Shown here: positions 12,698-22,198 of the stretch, piece after piece | Numbering within the stretch: the stretch's first letter is position 1 | Layout of the letters: each line of letters starts with the position of its first letter | Source of the DNA: Phyllostachys edulis | Taxonomy: Eukaryota > Streptophyta > Magnoliopsida > Poales > Poaceae | Direction of reading: 5' to 3' | DNA: 64,000 nucleotides | Assembly: GCA_036346405.1 (NCBI GenBank) | Contig: CM070568.1 | Coordinates: 29,361,072 to 29,425,071, forward strand | Program-made: the position numbers and the translations under genes | The notes under the pieces: model-generated | The model's database searches: none | What the model was told of the DNA's origin: nothing | The model's input: the letters and a program-made list of their open reading frames with translations, nothing else

Positions 12698-13491
12698 TGT
12701 CGGTGTTTTAGAACCGAACTTACGTAAAGATTGTTTGATTCGGAGGGTCTCCAAGACTCAAATCACACAGAGAGAGGCGACACAGAGATTTTTATACAGG
12801 TTCAGGCCTTCTACGAGGAGAATAACAACCCTACTCCTATGTGTATGTATTGAGTATGCTGGGTTACAAGATCAAGAGAAAAGCTCGAATGAGGCGTCTT
12901 GTGCTCCTGATTCCTCCTTCCTCTCCTTCTGATGATTCTACCTTTTATACAGTACTTGGAGCGTGCTGCTGTTCCTCCAGTCCAAAGGGCGCTTTAATGC
13001 TTCAGATAATGGAGCTGTTACTGGAGATTATTGTGAGAGTGGTAACGTTTCCACGTCGCGATGCAGTTATCACCATGACAGGGAGTTAAATCGTGCCATT
13101 ATTCTAGAGAATAACAGCGTAGTTTACTACCCATATCTTTAGCTATGGTGCAGAAAATTCCCTGGTCGACTAGGCCCACATGTCTGTAAGCCCTATCGAC
13201 TAGAGACTGGTCGTAGAAGAGCTTACGACCAAGTGGTGGTCATAGAAGAGCTTACGACCACAAACTGATCGTACGAGAACTTACGATCAGGGCACAGTCG
13301 TAGAAGGACTTACGACTATGGGGTAGTCGTAGGAGGACTTACGACTATAGGGTGGTTGTAGAAGAACTTACAACCTCCAGCTTCTCCCTTATGAATATTA
13401 AGGGGTATACTCAAGAACCATATGACATCATTATTATTCATAATATGAATTACAGATAAATAATTAAATGAGAATTATTATATCCTCATCA
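12698..13491 (-). repeat. 3' LTR of element B (794 bp)
   Basis: Starts TGTCGGTGTTTTAG and ends CCTCATCA on the plus strand. It aligns with 17345-18051 over most of its length. The end is set by analogy with the solo LTR at 39064-39787, whose target duplication shows that the terminal TCA belongs to the LTR. It contains a hairpin array (13209-13375). Confidence 0.85.
13209..13375. repeat. 29-bp hairpin tandem array, 6 units (left LTR of B)
   Basis: Units start at 13209, 13238, 13267, 13296, 13325 and 13354, exactly 29 bp apart. Each unit is a 22-nt inverted repeat (7-bp arms, 8-nt loop) plus a 7-bp spacer. Examples: GGTCGTA/TACGACC in unit 1, GATCGTA/TACGATC in unit 3, AGTCGTA/TACGACT in units 4 and 5, GGTTGTA/TACAACC in unit 6. 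Confidence 0.95.
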
Positions 13492-13505
13492 TCTAGCCCC
13501 CCAGC
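13492..13505 (-). promoter_or_regulatory. Polypurine tract of element B
   Basis: On the minus strand GCTGGGGGGCTAGA lies directly before the 3' LTR start TGATGAGG. It would prime plus-strand cDNA synthesis. Confidence 0.7.
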
Positions 13506-13928
13506 TTCAAGTGAAAATAACTTACTTCGGAAAGGAGCAGTAGATGATCTTATGACCAGTAGATGGTCGTAGAATGGTGGCCGAAGGAAAAAATCTTCGA
13601 CCGGTGTTTTATTTGACCAGAAATTAACTTGGTCAAGAAGGTTGTAGAATAATCTTATGACTTACAAGGTGGTCGTAGGAGATCTTATGATCACCAAGTG
13701 GTCGCAGTACTATGGTCAAAAGCAAAACCTTTCCGATTACTGTTGCATTTGATCAGAAAAAAGACTTGGTCAAGAAGGTAATTTCGCTTGAGGTGTAAAA
13801 ACAGACTTGGTTTTCTCGAGTAGACAAATTTAAGAATCTCAATCAACTCTCACAGACCTATTTGTTGGAGCAGTTCTCGAAGCGGTGGCAACCGTTGGGT
13901 CGCGACGTCTTTAGCTCAGGTGTGTGGT

Positions 13929-13936
13929 TATAAATA
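13929..13936 (+). promoter_or_regulatory. Candidate TATA box of the antisense gene
   Basis: TATAAATA lies 151 bp upstream of the plus-strand ATG at 14080, with a C-rich leader between them. The position fits a core promoter for the antisense gene of element B. No transcript evidence is available. Confidence 0.5.
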
Positions 13937-15048
13937 CTTACTGTGGGTGAGACTTAGGATTTTTACCTTTCCCCAAATCGCTCCCACTGTTCATCAAGTT
14001 CTTGCGCTCTGCACCGCCAACCAAATCAAATGTTCTCCTGAAAATCTTTCCAAATCCAAATCTCCGACCCTTGAGAAAGATGGCCGGAGCCGCTTCCCAG
14101 TGGGCCGAATCGGAGATGGATGTGACCAAGATCAAGGCTTTGGTCGCCGCCGAGAAGATCCCAAAGAGTCAGTTCATGAAGTGGATCGAGGCTGTTGGGC
14201 AGCATTGGCCGTCGGGGGAGATTGGGTAAATCCCTATCTTCTAGACGTTCTGTGAGTGTGGTCTTCAATTGTCTGCTCACCCTTTCCTCACTCTCGTACT
14301 CGAACACTTCGGTGTGAAGTTGGTGAACCTTGTTCCCAATTCCATCATGATGTTGGGCATGTTTGTGTACTTGTGCGAGGCCTACCTAGGGATTCCGGCT
14401 AACTTGGAGTTGTTCCAGTACTTCTATGGAATGACCAGGCTAGCTGGAGTCGCCAGTAGTTGTAGTTTTAAGCTCTGTGACGGGAAGTCAAAGGAATACA
14501 TTCAGATGTTCACCCGGTCGTCGTGGCCAGGATAGAAGAAGAGGTGGTTCTACTGGGAGATGACTAATGATGACAGTCTCTCCTTTGTCGGAAAGCAATC
14601 CGAGAAGTTCTCTTCTTGGGATTTGACCTCTAAGGATCTCGGTCAGATCGCCCCTTTCATTCAAGCCATCACAAACTTGAAGGAAGAGGGGCTCACTGGG
14701 TGTCACGTGGTGAAGGATTTCATCACGCGCTGCATTAGCCCTCTGAAGAAGAGGGCTCATCCCATATGAAGGTATCCGGGGCCGCAAGACCCGACCAGAG
14801 ACTACGAGGAGGGTAAGTAAACTCCTAGTTTTAACCTTCTTTCTGTTAATTTTGGACTTGGCTTATTGAAAGTTTACTTGCTTCTACAGACCTCCCACAA
14901 GAGAAGATTGACGCTCGAGTCAAGCTCATTTGTGAGAAGTCCCAACCACCGAATGTGGTGGCTCCTCAAATCTTGGCGGTCCTGTCCGCAGAGGAAAGAT
15001 GGAGCTCCTAAAGGTAATCAATAATTAATTTCATCTTTAGGATCTTGT

Positions 15049-15157
15049 AGTTGTAGAAGAACTTATTACTAGGTATTGGTCATAGAAAAGCTTATGACCA
15101 GGGGGTTGTCATAGAAAAACTTACGACAAGATGATGGTCGTAGAAAGACTTACGACT
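15049..15157. repeat. 29-bp hairpin array, 4 units, inside antisense-gene intron
   Basis: Units start at 15049, 15078, 15107 and 15136. Unit 15078 has arms GGTCATA/TATGACC. The array lies between a donor-like GGTAATCA near 15013 and an acceptor TTCATGCAG at 15186. Confidence 0.9.
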
Positions 15158-15346
15158 GCTTTGTAATATCTGTCTTTCTTCATGCAGAAAGATTTGGAGC
15201 AAATTGTCATTGTTGTTGAGTACAACATACAACTTGTTCAGCTGTGATAGGAGAAGGCAGTACTCTGCGAATAGGCAGAGAAATGGTAAGTAACTGCTAT
15301 TTATAGTTGTTTTATGTTTCGACCACTTACACAGTACTTATGGTGA

Positions 15347-15517
15347 TTGTCGTAGAAGATCTTACGACAAGGTGCTGGTCGTAGGAAAACTTATGACCAG
15401 GGTATTGTCGTAGAAAAACTTATGACTAGGTCCTGATCGTAGGAAGACTTGCGACCAGGGTATTGTCGTAGAAAAACTTACGACTAGGTTCCGGTCGTAG
15501 AAAAACTTACGACCACT
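15347..15517. repeat. 29-bp hairpin array, 6 units, inside next antisense-gene intron
   Basis: Units start at 15347, 15376, 15405, 15434, 15463 and 15492. The first has 8-bp arms TTGTCGTA/TACGACAA. Flanked by the donor GTAAGTAACT near 15290 and the acceptor TTCCTCTGTAG at 15553. Confidence 0.9.
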
Positions 15518-15894
15518 TGTTTTATGCTGATGTCTACTCTTTTCCTCTGTAGGTTCAAGAGCAACGAGAAGACCTTAGTTGATTCGCTCGACTTTGAGAA
15601 AATCAAGATGAAAAAGCTAAGCGAGAAGAATGAAGACCTCCTGAATAAGCTTCAGGAGGCAAACTCTGTAATCCAAAGGTTGCAGGGACAAATAAACGGT
15701 AAGTGCTGAACTTAAAACCGCTTACGACATTCATTTCTTTTTCTAACTCTTATTCTTTTTCAGAAAAAGAGGTCGAAGTGGGGAAGCTTGAAACCGAGGT
15801 TAAAGAAAAGATCTTGGTTCTTAACAAGATTACCCGTATCGCCAAAGAAAAAGATCGAGAGGTTCAATCGTGGGAGAAGCGCTTCTCATCATGA

Positions 15895-16279
15895 ACCGTT
15901 TTGCCGCTTCCGTTGTTATGCCAGTCAAAGGTTCGGCTTCGATCCATTTTGTGAATGTATCAATAGCCACAAAAAGGAACTCGAAGCCTCCTGGAGCTTT
16001 TGGGAACGGTCCTAGGATATCGAGACCCCAGGTTGCAAAAGGCCAAGATAGAGGAATTGTTTGCAATACCTGAGCTGGTTGGTGTATTTGCCTGCTATAA
16101 AACTGGCATTGTACATATTTCTTAACCAACTCTTTGGCATCGTAGAGAGCTGTTGGCCAATAAAATCCTTGTCGAAAGGCTTTTTCGACCAACATTTCGT
16201 AGGAAGCATGAGTCCCACAGATACCCCCATGTATGTCGTGAAGGAGATTTAGTTCTTCTCTCTGCGATATGCATCGCAT
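15895..16279 (-). pseudogene. Integrase fragment of element B
   Basis: Minus-strand reading gives the zinc-binding region (LLHDIHGGICGTHASYEM, then KKYVQCQFYSRQIHQP) and the start of the catalytic core (WGLDILGPFPKAPGG, then FVAIDTFTKWIEAEPL). The first of the two expected cysteines in the finger is tyrosine. The frame ends at about 15895, where antisense-gene coding on the other strand begins, so the rest of the core and the C-terminus are deleted. Confidence 0.88.
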
Positions 16280-16499
16280 GAGTACCCCTTGAGTGTCTCG
16301 TTTATAGATGACTCATTTGACCAAAGTATACATTTTGGCCTTTTGGGATAAGCGATCTGCCTCGAGATCATCGTCGGGTATGGTACCCATCTGAAGATAC
16401 TCATATATGGGATTCATCCAGGTATCCTCGTATTCTAGAGAGGTAGTCTCAATAGGAGTTGTCTCTGGTGTTCAACCAGAGACGACTTTTAGAGCTGTT

Positions 16500-17325
16500 C
16501 CAAGAAGACTCCTTTTGGTACTTATGATTGGGAAGAAGCTATTCGAGCAAGCTGGTCTATGACGAAATTATCCTTTCGATTGATGAATTGTACCTCGAAA
16601 CCGAAAAAATGCTTTTCAAGCTTTCGAACCTCTGATAAGTACCGAGACATGGTCGGGTTAGATCACTGGTACTCTTTTCCGACTTGATTCATGACTAGTT
16701 GAGAGTCTCCTTTCACGAGTAGTCGTCGAATCGCGAGCGCTTTCGCAGCTCGTATGCCAGCAAGCATACCTTCGTATTCTGCTACCTTGTTAGTGACCTG
16801 AAAGTTTAATTGAATGGCATACTTTAAGGTCTCTCCGTTATGAGATTCCTGGACCACCCTAGCCCCCGAGCCACTTAAAGTAAGTTACCCATCAAAGTAC
16901 ATCGTCGACTAGTCATGGGTATCATACTAGGGATCTTGAACAGGTTCAGGATTTATCCATTCGGCGACAAAGTCTACCAAGATCTGGGATTTAATGGCCA
17001 TTCAAGACATGAAATGGAGGTCGAACTCCCCAAGTTCTACTGACCATTTTGCTATGCGTCCCGCTATTTCCCTGTTCTGGAGGATCACTCCTGAGGGAAA
17101 CTCAGACGACACAATTATCTTGTGCGCTTGAAAATAATACCGTAGTTTCCTCGAAGACATGAGGAGGGCATATAGAAATTTTTGGATCTGAGGGTAACAC
17201 TCCTTAGGTGCCTGAAAATAATGCCATAGTTTCCTCGAAGTCAAACCAGTTCTCCTCGTTCCACTCTCCTGCCATGAGAGCATTAGAGTTGGAAAAGAGC
17301 AAAGGAAAGCTGGTGACTCGAATAT
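16500..17325 (-). pseudogene. gag start joined to RNase H region of element B
   Basis: Next to the primer-binding site the minus strand reads MAGEWNEENWFDFEETMALF, a gag-like start. Within about 130 bp it passes to RT-RNase H connection sequence (LRYYFQAHKIIV, then GRIAKWSVELGEFDL; 17002-17160). RNase H follows at 16663-16857 (KVAEYEGMLAGIRAAKALAI, then LLVKGDSQLVMNQVGKEYQ). Most of gag, all of protease and most of RT are missing. A roughly 31-bp direct repeat (17126-17156 and 17211-17241) lies at the fusion. Confidence 0.8.
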
Positions 17326-17326
17326 C

Positions 17327-17344
17327 CCCACGGTCGGCGCCAAC
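17327..17344 (-). promoter_or_regulatory. Primer-binding site of element B
   Basis: Minus strand GTTGGCGCCGACCGTGGG lies directly after the LTR end ACACCGACA. It fixes the element's orientation: 5' LTR at high coordinate. Confidence 0.8.
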
Positions 17345-18051
17345 TGTCGGTGTTTTAGAACCAAACTTACGTAAAGATTGTTTGATTCGGGGGGTCTCCA
17401 AGACTCAAATCACGTAGAGAGAGGCGACACGGGGATTTTTATATAGGTTCAGGCCTTCTCCGGGGAGAATAACAACCCTACTCTTGTGTGTATGTATAGA
17501 GTATGCTGGATTACAAGATCAAGAGATAGACTCGAATGAGGCGTCTTGTGCTCCTCATTCCTTCTTCCTCTCCTTCTGATGATTCTGCCTTTTATATATG
17601 CTTCAGATAATAGAGCCGTTACTGGAGATTATTGTGAGAGTGGTAACGTTCCCACGTCGCGAGGCAGTTATCACCATGACAGGGAGTTAAATCGTGCCAT
17701 TATTCTAGAGAATAACAGCGTAGTTTACAGCCCATATCTTTAGATATGGTGTGGAAGATTCCCTGGTCGACTAGGCTCACATGTCTGTAAGCCCCATCGA
17801 CTAGGGACTGGTTGTAGAAGAGCTTACAACCAGGTGGTGGTCGTAGAAGAGCTTATGACCACAGACTGATCGTACGAGAACTTACGATCAGGGCACAGTC
17901 GTAGAAGGATTTACGACTATGGGGTAGTCGTAGGAGGACTTACGACTATGGGGTGGTCGTAGAAGATCTTACGACCTCCAGCTTCTCCCTTATGAATATT
18001 AAGGGGTATACTCAAGAACCATATGACGTCATTATTATCCATAATATGAAT
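17345..18051 (-). repeat. 5' LTR of element B, truncated
   Basis: Starts TGTCGGTGTTTTAG on the plus strand and matches 12698-13491 until CATAATATGAAT at 18051, where the left LTR continues for another 58 bp or so but this one does not. An internal segment present in the left LTR (around 12955-13000) is also missing here. Confidence 0.85.
17810..17976. repeat. 29-bp hairpin tandem array, 6 units (right LTR of B)
   Basis: Units start at 17810, 17839, 17868, 17897, 17926 and 17955, unit for unit matching the left LTR. Unit 1 arms are GGTTGTA/TACAACC and unit 6 arms GGTCGTA/TACGACC, the reverse of the left LTR. Confidence 0.95.
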
Positions 18052-21000
18052 ATTGGTAATCTCTTGAGAAACTAGTTGCAAAATGTATACAAATGTTTTC
18101 GCGTGGTTTCCCAAAGGGTTTGTCTCAAGAAAAACCTATTTTAAGAGAAAATGAGTTTCTAGTCAAAATTCTAGATTATAGTATCTTTTTTTTTGACATA
18201 AACTAGATTTCCGTGTAAAACCTTGACTCCATATGCCATTTTGATCGTATTATGATGCCTTTATCATAAAAATGGTATTCTCTCTAAAGTGGTAGCACTT
18301 TTGACCATCTTGACCTCGACATAAGATTCATTTTTATCTTTACAAGTGATATCATCTTTTTCCTTCAAGTGGTATCTAATTTTCTTCTTTGCCGAGCAAA
18401 ATATTTTCTTGATCAAGCTCTCTCCGATATGTGGTATATTCTTAAGTGGTATCTCTTGCAAGTGGAAAATAAGTGGTATCCCCTACTAGTATCTCCTGGA
18501 TTTTGTCACTTCCAAATGATTGCCTAATCTCAAGCAGTAATTATTGGAGATCTCTCAAGCAATATCAAGTGGCTTACAAGTGAATTACATGTGGTACCTT
18601 CATTATCCAAGTGGAATATAAAGTTGGTACCAAATCAACTTTGTGTTTGATATATTAGTTGTACATACAAATGGTATCAAGTTTCTACAAATAGAATCAA
18701 TTATTCTTGGTATCAATTATTCCCACAAAGTGGTATCAAATGTCATCATAAGTGTTATCTATTTCAAAGTGGTGTATGCTCTTCATGGAAAAGACAAATG
18801 AACCACAAAATGTTAAAAGAGGGAGAGAAAGTTACAATTGCAATATTTTTTGTCTTTAGAGACATAGGGAGAAAGAAATGCAGTTGAAGCTTACATAAGC
18901 TTAAGGGGGGAAAGATGACAAAGGAGAAGATGACAAGATGGAAAATAATCCTTGTGTGTCAAAGGAGAAGAAAGAAATGTCTAGAGGAACCTTTGTGTAA
19001 GGGGGAGTTCTTTATGAAAAACTTATTAAATATTTTAGGTTTACGTAAAAAGGGACAAAGTATTAATATTAGGAAAGCTATTTTACCTATTTGCCCAAAA
19101 TGATTTATGGATCTTGTGAATACATGTTTTTTATTCTTATTTGCTTCATTTGGTATTTTTGGAGTGAGATTGTAAATGATATGCAAGTTAAGCCTTTTTA
19201 AAGAGCCTCATTGGTAAAAAGTCAAACATCTTGCTTAAAAGGCTCAAATTTATGAAAAACTAGATAAAAGTACTTAAAGATATATTTCAAATGTTTTTCA
19301 AAGATTTTGAAGTAAAAATTCCTATTTTAGAAATAAAATGGCAAATTTGGCCTCAAAAGGATCTTGTATGATCTTGATTTTGGATTAAATGATATATTTT
19401 CATAAATCAAAATCTATTGAGTTTTTTTAAAAAAGTTGTCCATACCAAACTTGTAGGGTTGGTCATTTCAAATATTTCTCTAGATTAAAGTTTTTACAAA
19501 AGACCAACCGTTGAAAAATTATATTCATTTGAAGTACAACGAAAAACTAGTTTTAACCCAAAATGACCTATTCTGGCATATAGTCAGTTTTGCTATTTGA
19601 GCCGGATTTCTTTGCGTATCTTAGCTTGAAATAGTATTTCTAACTCATACAAAGACAAGAAAGTGAAAAATTACATGAAATCCAAATTGGTTTGCATTTT
19701 GAACATTCAACGCAAAATCATTCTCTTTATGTGCCTACAAAACGCATTTTATCTAATCTTTTAAAAGAAAACTCCTTTTAATAAAATTATTTTTGGGAAA
19801 CATATTAAGTAGTCCAAAATCAATATCTAGAAAATTTTAAAGCTTTTGGACTTAATTTGAAAAAGTTCAGCTTTTTCTTCACTTTAAGCAAAAATCTTGA
19901 CTACAAAGCTCTATTTGGCATATCTTTTGAACGGAGACTCCTTTGTCGAAAATTATTCTTGAAAAAGTTTCTTAGGAGTACAAATTTTGTTTCTACCAAA
20001 TTTGAAAGTATTTTGACTTGATTTGAAAAAGTTTTGACTTTTTCTCTCTTTGATCAATATGCTGAAAATTCAGACTTTTGCATGTTTTGAGCTAATTTGT
20101 GATTTTTGTGTCTCTAAATGGGTTCATAATTTGAGGAAACTATAATTCTGAAATTTGATCCTCTATACTTTTTATATGTTGACTAATTTTCTTAGATTTA
20201 TTGGAACCATTTTAACCTTTTTCAGCTATCTTTCGAAGCTCAAATAAAATATCAGAATCTGAAAAATCTGAAACTTACAGTTTTCTGAAACTTTATGATT
20301 TTCATGTCTTCAAAATTGTTGACATTTGGTTGAGCCTCCTAAAATTAAAATTGTGTGTATTTGTAAGGACTAGCTCCATGATTTATCTCAAATTTTGCAG
20401 AGCTTGTTTCCACACATTTCCAAATCCTTTAAGGGGTTTTGGCTATACCTTTTTGAGCTCCACATGATTTCAAATGCACATATCTCTTTGGACATTGAGA
20501 AAATGAGCATGATATCTTCATGAAAAATGTTTCTTGGGAAGATTTCAAAAGTGAGTTTCCTTGAATGCATTCCAAATATCATTTACTTTAGTTAAACTCA
20601 AATATGGCCTCATTTCGAGTTGTTTTGCTCTTTTCGGCCATAAAAGGGGAGTTTGTGACCTATTTTGGTTTTCCTCAAATATCTTGAAAACAAAACCTTA
20701 CTTCAAAACGGAGAGAATATTTCAATGATCAAAATAAAATGAATTCAATTGCCAAGCTCATTGTTTTACAAAAACTCTATGTTGGCTTAGATTTGTTTTG
20801 GATTTTTGGTATTTAATGATAAAATAGGGAGAATATTTATATGATCAATATATTTCCACATTTGGATGATTAATATATTCTCTCCTGTGATTTTACCTTA
20901 TTTCATGCATGTCTTGAGGAGGAGCATCTCATTCATACACATAGCCTCCTATATGCATCATGTGTATAAGCTTACCATTCTCATATGCATAATGCTTTAA

Positions 21001-21125
21001 GCTTGAAATTGCTCAGTGACATGTATGGATATAGTTCAATAGCTTAAATTCTTATCTTATGATGATTTATATCCAATTGTTGTTATTGATAAATGATTTG
21101 TCATCAATCACCAAAAAGGGGGGAT
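18052..21125 (+). mobile_element. 3' internal region of a SIRE/Maximus-type copia element, non-coding
   Basis: AT-rich sequence with no recognisable coding. The word AAGTGGTAT recurs many times between 18285 and 18780. A G-rich tract (AAAAAGGGGGG) at the right end directly precedes an LTR, as in SIRE/Maximus copia elements. The left end abuts the truncated LTR of element B. Gag and pol of this element are absent from the window. Confidence 0.55.
21113..21125 (+). promoter_or_regulatory. Polypurine tract of copia element
   Basis: AAAAAGGGGGGAT lies directly before the LTR start TGAAGAATCTAG. Confidence 0.7.
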
Positions 21126-22198
21126 TGAAGAATCTAGACCTACCGTTATGAATTAATAGAGTATTTTGGTGATTAATGACAAATCTATATGTGAGACTAG
21201 ATATACCTATTGTGTAGTCTTATTTGGATGAAAAGGTAAAAATCATGGAGGTATGCACTCGACATCATATTCTTATATTTTGTTGCGTTCCTCGAATCCT
21301 AAATATAGGTTGAACTCCACTAAAAGTCTAACTTGAATATGTACATATGTTTTTATTACATTTTCGTGTATGCACACATTAGGGGGAGTTCACTCTATGT
21401 TTTGTGGTTTCATTAGTATTGATTCATATTTCTTTATCCACATATATTGGGGATCTCTACTTTGAAACATATCCTTTGAGTATATAAAACTTGTGTAGTT
21501 CATATATACTCATATTGCTTTATATTAAATTATTTGCAATTGTGTTGTGGGACTAATGTGTGTGCTAAGATGTTTTTAAGGCTTAGTCCCAGAGTTTGAA
21601 TGATGACATGAAAAGAAAATGCAAAGATGATAAAAGATTGACATGGCTCAAGACAAAGGAGTCATGCATTGCATTTTGAAAAGCTTTTGGAAGAATTTTA
21701 GTGGAAATCGGTATGACCGCATTTGGTAAGCAGTACTACCGATGTACGGTAGTACCAGGTTTTATTTGGCAGTACTACCGGTGTGCGGTAGTACCTGGTT
21801 TTACACGACAGTATGTATTTTCCAGGGAGGTTGTTTTTAGAATGTTTTCTTGAAATCCAAAAATTGGTATGACCGCATTTGATGAGCGGCATTACCGCAA
21901 GTCGGTAGTACCGAAATCTAGTTGGCGGTATGTTTTTAACAGATAGGTTGTTTTGGGAGTTTTTCTTGAAACCTGAAATTGGTACGACCGTAATTCTTCT
22001 GCGGTATTACCGCAAGTCGGTAATACCGAGTTTTATTCGGCGGTACGTTATTTCCAGAGAGAGTGTTTTCTTGTGATTTTGATTCTCTAGAAATCAGTAG
22101 TACCGATCTGGCCGAGCGATATTACCGCTGTGCCGTAGTACCGTATTCTAGTTGGCGGTAGTACCGCACATTTCTACAGCGGCTTGTTAAGAAGCATT
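21126..22198 (+). repeat. Copia LTR, 5' portion
   Basis: Begins TGAAGAATCTAGACC, which is the reverse complement of the end of the solo LTR at 33430-35103 and so confirms the start. Contains GTGATTAATGACAAA typical of this LTR group. 21715-22175 is a cluster of near-palindromes of the form CGGTAGTACCG. It breaks off at 22198, where a second LTR start appears. Confidence 0.7.
21715..22175. repeat. Cluster of CGGTAGTACCG-type near-palindromes
   Basis: At least ten spaced copies of GGTAGTACCG, GGTATTACCG and CGGTACTACC variants. A second cluster with the same word lies at 23130-23310. Confidence 0.85.

Larger units (their letters stand above)
14080..15894 (+). pseudogene. Tat antisense gene ('putative gypsy type transposon' domain, then coiled coil)
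   Basis: A multi-exon gene on the strand opposite to pol. The start MAGAASQWAESEMDVTKIKA is at 14080. The conserved domain follows after a frame break: HPFLTLVLEHFGVKLVNLVP and FVYLCEAYLGIPANLELFQY (14270-14430), then DLTSKDLGQIAPFI and GCHVVKDFITRCISPLKKRA (14620-14760). Stops at 14533 and 14766 fall where tryptophan is expected in this family. Intron-like spacers end at about 14890, 15186, 15553 and 15763, each in a pyrimidine-rich AG. The last exons (15554-15705, 15764-15894) are rich in E, K and L in a heptad-like pattern (LDFEKIKMKKLSEKNEDLL), suggesting a coiled coil. Function is unknown; the copy is dead and is truncated by a junction with integrase at about 15895. Confidence 0.75.
12698..18051 (-). 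mobile_element. Deleted Tat-lineage Ty3/gypsy element (element B)
   Basis: Two related LTRs (12698-13491 and 17345-18051) flank an internal region read on the minus strand. Next to the right LTR is a perfect RIRE2-type motif, GTTGGCGCCGACCGTGGGG. Next to the left LTR is a polypurine tract. Only short gag, RNase H and integrase remnants remain, and an antisense gene occupies 13929-15894 on the plus strand. The right LTR is cut short by about 60 bp relative to the left one, so a target duplication cannot be checked. The flank on the left is AGGTC. Confidence 0.88.

Noticed and set aside
13209..13375. Regularly spaced 29-bp repeats resembling a CRISPR array
   Set aside because: The spacers are only 7 bp and similar to each other, no cas genes are near, and the array lies in a plant LTR.
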